Shown: positions 1 to 5,509 of the stretch, one piece after another | Numbering within the stretch: the stretch's first letter is position 1 | How the letters are laid out: the number at the start of each line of letters is the position of its first letter | Source of the DNA: an uncultured Kiloniellales bacterium | Lineage (GTDB): Bacteria > Pseudomonadota > Alphaproteobacteria > Kiloniellales > JAKSDN01 | Reading direction: 5' to 3' | DNA length: 5,509 bases | NCBI GenBank assembly: GCA_947259625.1 | Contig: CAMYMY010000266.1 | Location: 1 to 5,509, forward strand | Program-made: the position numbers and the translations under genes | Notes under the pieces: model-generated | Told to the model about the DNA's origin: nothing | Database searches by the model: none | What the model saw: the letters and a program-made list of their open reading frames with translations, nothing else

Positions 1-175
1 TTTCGGGGGCCGTCTGGTCGGGGGCCGTCTGGTCGGGGGCCGTCTGGTCGGGGGCCGCCTGGACATCGACCTCGTTCCACGGCGGGACGGCCTGGGCCGA
101 ATTGAGGCTCAGGACGGTCAGCGCCAGCGCGACGACGAGTGCGCTCGCGAGCGAACGGGTCAAAGGCAGCGGCAA
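1..175 (-). CDS. Exported protein with signal peptide and APDQT repeats, N-terminal part only
   Basis: The reading frame runs off the left edge, so only about 58 N-terminal residues are visible and the function cannot be read from them. From a TTG at 175-173 the protein begins with a short n-region containing an Arg, a hydrophobic core (ALVVALALTVLSL) and the type I cleavage motif AQA at about residue 29, so it is predicted to be exported to the periplasm. The mature part starts VPPWNEVDVQA and passes into tandem APDQT pentapeptides. I chose the TTG because GGGGGA lies 6 nt upstream (182-187), the signal peptide then has a normal length, and third-position G/C is high only downstream of it. 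An in-frame ATG at 259-257 is the alternative, giving an unusually long 57-residue leader. In several alphaproteobacteria I recall a lytic transglycosylase gene next to this type of glycosylase; that is only a context-based guess here. Confidence 0.72.
   Translation of the reverse strand, partial: MPLPLTRSLASALVVALALTVLSLNSAQAVPPWNEVDVQAAPDQTAPDQTAPDQTAPE
4..63. repeat. 15-bp tandem repeat, three perfect copies plus one degenerate
   Basis: The unit CGGGGGCCGTCTGGT occurs perfectly at 4-18, 19-33 and 34-48. A fourth copy at 49-63 differs at two positions (T to C at 58, T to A at 63). The unit is a multiple of three and lies inside the exported-protein gene, where each copy encodes the pentapeptide APDQT on the minus strand just after the signal peptide. 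Gain or loss of copies would lengthen or shorten a Pro/Ala/Asp-rich linker without a frameshift. The array may continue beyond the left edge, although the visible codons there read APE rather than APD. Confidence 0.93.
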
Positions 176-317
176 GAGAAGTCCCCCGAAGAATGATTCA
201 CGACAGCTAAGCCCTTTCGCGACAAGCGCGCAATAGAGGATGCCATTTGCCCGGTTCATATTTCGTTAACGCCCTCGTTTAACTACAACCCCGGCGGTTC
301 GCCGACTTTCGAGTGTG

Positions 318-347
318 CCTATCCAAGACACACGCGGGGCGTGTCAA
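318..347 (-). promoter_or_regulatory. Sigma70-like promoter for the exported-protein gene
   Basis: On the minus strand a perfect TTGACA -35 box (347-342) is followed after 18 bp by GATAGG (323-318), a moderate -10 element. It reads away from the glycosylase stop codon and toward the exported-protein gene, with a predicted start of transcription near 311. This gives a leader of about 136 nt to the TTG start, or about 52 nt to the alternative ATG at 259. It suggests that this gene does not depend only on read-through from the glycosylase gene. The -10 matches the consensus at only three positions, so the call is tentative. Confidence 0.45.
330..344. promoter_or_regulatory. Inverted repeat in the promoter spacer, possible operator
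   Basis: ACACGC-GGG-GCGTGT is a perfect 6-bp inverted repeat around a 3-nt centre. It overlaps the last bases of the predicted -35 box and fills the first half of the spacer, where a bound repressor would block RNA polymerase. A three-base loop is tight for a hairpin, and no run of T follows on either strand, so a terminator role is unlikely. The binding protein, if any, is unknown. Confidence 0.35.
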
Positions 348-393
348 TAAAATGGCGAGAATGCAGCTGAATTTGTCCCGGGTCCGCCTGGCG

Positions 394-1284
394 TCAGGTC
401 TTGGACAGGGGGTCCCAGCCGGTGGCGAGCGCGCGGTGCAGGCTCAAGAGGTCGCGCCAGGCGAGGCGCTTTTGCTGGGGCTGGCGCAGCAGGTAGGCCG
501 GATGCAGGGTCGGCAGGGCCGGGATCGGGCGCGGCAGGCCGCTGTGCTGATAGGGCCGCCATTGCCCGCGCAGCCGGAGGATGCCCTCGCTGCGGGCGAG
601 CAGGTTCTTGGCCGACATGCCGCCGACCAGGACCAGGTAGTCGGGGGCGGCCAGCTCGATATGACGCTCGGTGAAGGGCAGGCAGGAGGCGATCTCGGCG
701 GCCGTCGGCGTGCGGTTGCCCGGCGGCCGCCAGAACAGCATGTTGGTGATGTAGACCGAGGAGCGGTCGAGGCCGATGCAGGCCAGCATGCGGTCCAGCA
801 GCCGGCCCGAGACGCCGACGAAGGGCAGCCCCTGGCGGTCCTCCTCCGCTCCCGGGGCCTCGCCGATCATCATGACGCGGGCCTCGGGGTTGCCGTCGGC
901 GAAGACCAAGTTCATCGCCGTCGCCTTCAAGGGACAGCCCTCGAAGGTCTCGAGCGCGGCCTCGAGCTCCGCCAGGCTGTTCGCCGCGACCGCCAGCTCC
1001 CGGGCCGAGTGCAACGCGGCTTCCGCGGATTCCAGGGGACCGGGTTCCGGCCGCCAGACCGGCGCCTGCCGGTCGGACGCGCCCGCCGCCGGTCGCGATG
1101 GAGGCGGTGACGTTCGAGGCGGTGGCGAAGGCGGCGGAGCTTCAGGCCGCGTGCGCGACTCGGGCTCCGCCCGGGGCGCGGTGGTCCGGTCGACGGGGTC
1201 TTCGCCGATCGCCTCGTCGGCGCCGGCCTCGATCTGCCACCTGAGCGCCGCGAGCGCGTCGTCCTCATCGCCATGCATGGTCAT
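394..1284 (-). CDS. Uracil-DNA glycosylase, family-4-like, with altered Fe-S cysteines
   Basis: This enzyme is predicted to remove uracil from DNA, the first step of base excision repair after cytosine deamination or dUMP misincorporation. The 296-residue protein has an N-terminal tail of about 100 residues with a Pro/Arg/Ser-rich stretch (about 36-80), then the glycosylase fold. Motif 1 is GEAPGAEEDRQG (141-152) followed by PFVG, the middle signature RPPGNRTPT is at 186-194, and motif 2 is HPAYLLR (261-267). All are typical of family 4 (UdgA-type) enzymes. Family 4 usually binds a 4Fe-4S cluster through four cysteines; by alignment from memory with the Thermotoga enzyme, the positions here are Phe114, Cys117, Trp185 and Cys201, so two ligands are missing. 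The ATG at 1284 gives the longest frame; another ATG lies two codons in at 1278, and neither has a strong ribosome site. It is divergent from rquA. No clear terminator follows its stop. Confidence 0.93.
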   Translation of the reverse strand: MTMHGDEDDALAALRWQIEAGADEAIGEDPVDRTTAPRAEPESRTRPEAPPPSPPPRTSPPPSRPAAGASDRQAPVWRPEPGPLESAEAALHSARELAVAANSLAELEAALETFEGCPLKATAMNLVFADGNPEARVMMIGEAPGAEEDRQGLPFVGVSGRLLDRMLACIGLDRSSVYITNMLFWRPPGNRTPTAAEIASCLPFTERHIELAAPDYLVLVGGMSAKNLLARSEGILRLRGQWRPYQHSGLPRPIPALPTLHPAYLLRQPQQKRLAWRDLLSLHRALATGWDPLSKT

Positions 1285-1350
1285 AATCTAGCACCGCGCC
1301 GCGGCACCGCCTACCACCGCGACGGAAAAGCGCCCGGAACAACCAAATGT

Positions 1351-1364
1351 TTGATTTAGATCAA
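1351..1364. promoter_or_regulatory. FNR/FixK-type operator (anaerobox), perfect consensus
   Basis: TTGAT-TTAG-ATCAA matches the FNR/Anr/FixK consensus TTGAT-N4-ATCAA at all ten defined positions, and the symmetry extends one more base on each side (T1350, A1365). Regulators of the CRP/FNR family use this site to activate genes when oxygen falls. Its centre, between 1357 and 1358, lies 41.5 bp before a start site predicted from the downstream -10 element, which is the classic class II activator position for the plus-strand gene rquA. Because the site is symmetric and only about 73 bp from the glycosylase ATG, an effect on that gene is possible too. Which family member binds cannot be told from the site. 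Confidence 0.85.
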
Positions 1365-1386
1365 AGCGCTAATTCGGGAAATTGCG

Positions 1387-1392
1387 TCTAAG
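1387..1392 (+). promoter_or_regulatory. -10 element of the rquA promoter
   Basis: TCTAAG matches TATAAT at four of six positions. If it occupies -12 to -7, transcription starts near 1399, giving a leader of about 49 nt to the rquA ATG. There is no separate -35 hexamer: the FNR-type box covers that place, as expected for a promoter that depends on an activator. Confidence 0.55.
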
Positions 1393-1434
1393 TCCCTTGG
1401 CCTGGACGCGGTGGCGTCCGCTTATCCTGTCGTC

Positions 1435-1440
1435 GGGGGA
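1435..1440 (+). promoter_or_regulatory. Ribosome binding site that sets the rquA start
   Basis: GGGGGA ends 7 nt before the ATG at 1448-1450 and can pair with the anti-Shine-Dalgarno sequence. It favours this ATG over a TTG at 1382 in the same frame, which would add 22 residues but lies upstream of the predicted transcription start. The same GGGGGA hexamer precedes the TTG start of the exported-protein gene at the left edge. Confidence 0.6.
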
Positions 1441-1447
1441 CCATAAC

Positions 1448-2197
1448 ATGGGCGATGATTTCTTGGTGCTCGACGGCGAGTTGACTCATGACGTGACTCA
1501 GCAGGTAAGCCGCTCGACGCCGGTGCCGCCCATCCCCGACTACCTCGAGAAGACCTATTCCTGGGCCTATCTGAACCCGCGCAATGTCCGGCTGCTGGAC
1601 CGGCCGCTGGTGGTGTCGACCATCCTCTGGGGCAATTTCGGCCGCCTGCTGAGGGCGCTGCTGAGCGAGCTGAAGCCGGGACAGGCGGTTCTGCAGCCGG
1701 CCTGCGTCTACGGAAACTTCTCGGTCAGCGTCGCGGATTTCCTCGGGCCCCAGGGCCGTCTGGACGTGTTCGACGTCGCGCCGATCCAAGTCGAGCGGTG
1801 CCGGCACAAGCTGGCAGCCTTTCCGCAAGCCACGGTGCGGCTCAGGGACGCCATCGACCTGAGTGGCGGGTCGTACGACGCGGTCTGCTGCTTCTTCCTG
1901 CTCCACGAGCTACCCGACCGCACCAAGCGGCTGGTCGTCGACTCGCTGCTGTCGAGTGTCGCGCCCGGCGGCAAGGCCGTGTTCGTCGATTACCACCGGC
2001 CGCATCCGGCCCACCCCCTGAAGCCTCTGACCGGCTTGATCTTCGACCTTCTGGAGCCCTTCGCGAAGGGCCTCTGGGAGCACGAGATCGAGAGCTGCGC
2101 CGGGGACGGGGAGGACTTCGCCTGGTCCAAGCAGACCTACTTCGGCGGGCTGTTCCAGAAGGTCGTGGCGAGGCGGCCCCCGCGCGCAGCGGGCTGA
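1448..2197 (+). CDS. rquA: RquA, rhodoquinone biosynthesis methyltransferase-like enzyme
   Basis: RquA converts ubiquinone to rhodoquinone by replacing a ring methoxy group with an amino group; the family has a class I SAM-methyltransferase fold and SAM is reported as the amino donor. Rhodoquinone lets cells pass electrons to fumarate under low oxygen. The 249-residue protein has an RquA-like order of motifs: PIPDYLEKTYSWAY (28-41), ILWGNF (59-64), a motif I region VLQPACVYGNF (81-91), LDVFDVAPIQ (105-114), FFLLHELP (149-156), the post-motif segment APGGKAVFVDYHRP (172-185), LEPFAKGLWEHE (202-213), and the C-terminal QTYFGGLFQKVV. Motif I carries Gln83 instead of the usual acidic residue and lacks GxGxG, which I recall as a feature separating RquA from UbiE/UbiG. 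It is a single-gene unit behind an FNR-type promoter and converges on the efflux permease gene 31 bp away. The name rests on remembered similarity to the Rhodospirillum rubrum protein. Confidence 0.9.
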   Translation: MGDDFLVLDGELTHDVTQQVSRSTPVPPIPDYLEKTYSWAYLNPRNVRLLDRPLVVSTILWGNFGRLLRALLSELKPGQAVLQPACVYGNFSVSVADFLGPQGRLDVFDVAPIQVERCRHKLAAFPQATVRLRDAIDLSGGSYDAVCCFFLLHELPDRTKRLVVDSLLSSVAPGGKAVFVDYHRPHPAHPLKPLTGLIFDLLEPFAKGLWEHEIESCAGDGEDFAWSKQTYFGGLFQKVVARRPPRAAG

Positions 2198-2228
2198 ACG
2201 ATCCGATTCCAGGCAGACCGGAAGCGTC

Positions 2229-5384
<3,156 letters not shown>

Positions 5385-5397
5385 CTGGCCCTGGCCC

Positions 5398-5509
5398 TTA
5401 GTCGGTTGCCGGTCGCTCGGCGGTGGCCGCGGGCGCATCGTTGTCGCCCCCACCCTGGTTCGCCACGGAAACGGGCTTGCCCGCGCTCAGGTCGAGGAAG
5501 CCGCGCACG
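5398..5509 (-). CDS. Efflux periplasmic adaptor (membrane-fusion protein), C-terminal tail only
   Basis: The last 36 codons of a gene that enters from the right edge end in TAA at 5400-5398. The visible tail begins VRGFLDLSAGKPVSVA, which resembles the final beta strand of HlyD/AcrA-type adaptors (valine, then glycine, leucine, an A-G pair and a closing valine-rich strand), followed by a low-complexity Gly/Asp/Ala/Pro tail ending in PATD. It lies 13 bp upstream of the RND permease on the same strand, the usual order of adaptor then pump in one transcript. Such adaptors link the inner-membrane pump to an outer-membrane channel. The identification rests mostly on this context, since only the tail is present. 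Confidence 0.75.
   Translation of the reverse strand, partial: VRGFLDLSAGKPVSVANQGGGDNDAPAATAERPATD

Larger units (their letters stand above)
1285..1447. promoter_or_regulatory. Divergent intergenic region between the glycosylase gene and rquA
   Basis: This 163-bp region holds the start signals for both flanking genes. Bases 1338-1383 are clearly more A/T-rich than the genes. The plus-strand side contains an FNR-type box, a -10 element and a ribosome binding site for rquA. On the minus strand I see no convincing -35/-10 pair for the glycosylase gene; TAGATT directly before its ATG resembles a -10 but has no -35 partner, so its promoter remains unplaced. Confidence 0.6.

Noticed and set aside
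325..350. Terminator after the glycosylase gene at the ACACGC/GCGTGT inverted repeat
   Set aside because: The loop is only 3 nt, and no T tract follows on the minus strand; position within the TTGACA promoter makes an operator the better reading.
313..1110. Plus-strand open frame of 265 codons opposite the glycosylase gene
   Set aside because: It begins in the promoter region and gives an Arg/Gly/Gln-rich translation with no motif; the opposite strand encodes a clear glycosylase.
1344..1353. CAAATGTTTG palindrome beside the FNR-type box
   Set aside because: Its 4-bp arms are short, it overlaps the FNR half-site, and it matches no operator I recognise; likely a chance result of the shared TTTG.
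1382..1447. Upstream TTG start adding 22 residues to RquA
   Set aside because: It lies before the predicted transcription start, overlaps the -10 region and has no ribosome site; the ATG at 1448 has GGGGGA at good spacing.
5385..5453. Upstream ATG adding 23 residues to the RND permease
   Set aside because: It would overlap the end of the adaptor gene, and the added residues are Pro/Arg/Gln-rich and unlike an RND N-terminus; the ATG at 5384 starts 13 bp after the adaptor stop with a usable ribosome site.

Overview
The window is GC-rich DNA (high G/C at third codon positions) that looks like a chromosome segment from an alphaproteobacterium, most plausibly a Rhodospirillales-type organism. The reasons are the alphaproteobacterial style of the uracil-DNA glycosylase, a gene that closely matches RquA of rhodoquinone-making purple and related bacteria, and an FNR/FixK-type operator. 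The taxonomic call is inference from recognised proteins, not from a search.

Layout from left to right. (1) Bases 1-175, minus strand: the 5' end of a gene for an exported protein with a clear signal peptide ending in AQA, followed by a 15-bp tandem repeat that encodes APDQT pentapeptides; the gene runs off the left edge. A sigma70-like promoter with a perfect TTGACA lies at 318-347. (2) 394-1284, minus strand: a family-4-like uracil-DNA glycosylase with a proline-rich N-terminal extension and only two of the four cysteines that usually hold the Fe-S cluster. (3) 1285-1447: a divergent intergenic region with a perfect FNR-type palindrome (TTGAT-N4-ATCAA, 1351-1364), placed at the class II activator distance from a good -10 element reading toward the plus-strand gene. 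(4) 1448-2197, plus strand: rquA, the methyltransferase-like enzyme that makes rhodoquinone from ubiquinone. (5) 2229-5384, minus strand: a complete RND efflux pump permease, convergent with rquA. (6) 5398-5509, minus strand: the C-terminal tail of its periplasmic adaptor (membrane-fusion) subunit, which runs off the right edge.

Functionally the clearest story is at the centre. Rhodoquinone is the low-potential quinone used when fumarate serves as an electron acceptor under low oxygen, and the gene that makes it sits behind what looks like a textbook oxygen-responsive FNR/FixK promoter. The glycosylase gene and the exported-protein gene form a separate minus-strand group, each apparently with its own upstream region. 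The adaptor and permease genes form an efflux operon (13 bp apart) whose promoter lies outside the window. No RNA genes, CRISPR arrays or insertion sequences were seen, and no stretch longer than 300 bases lacks a gene.
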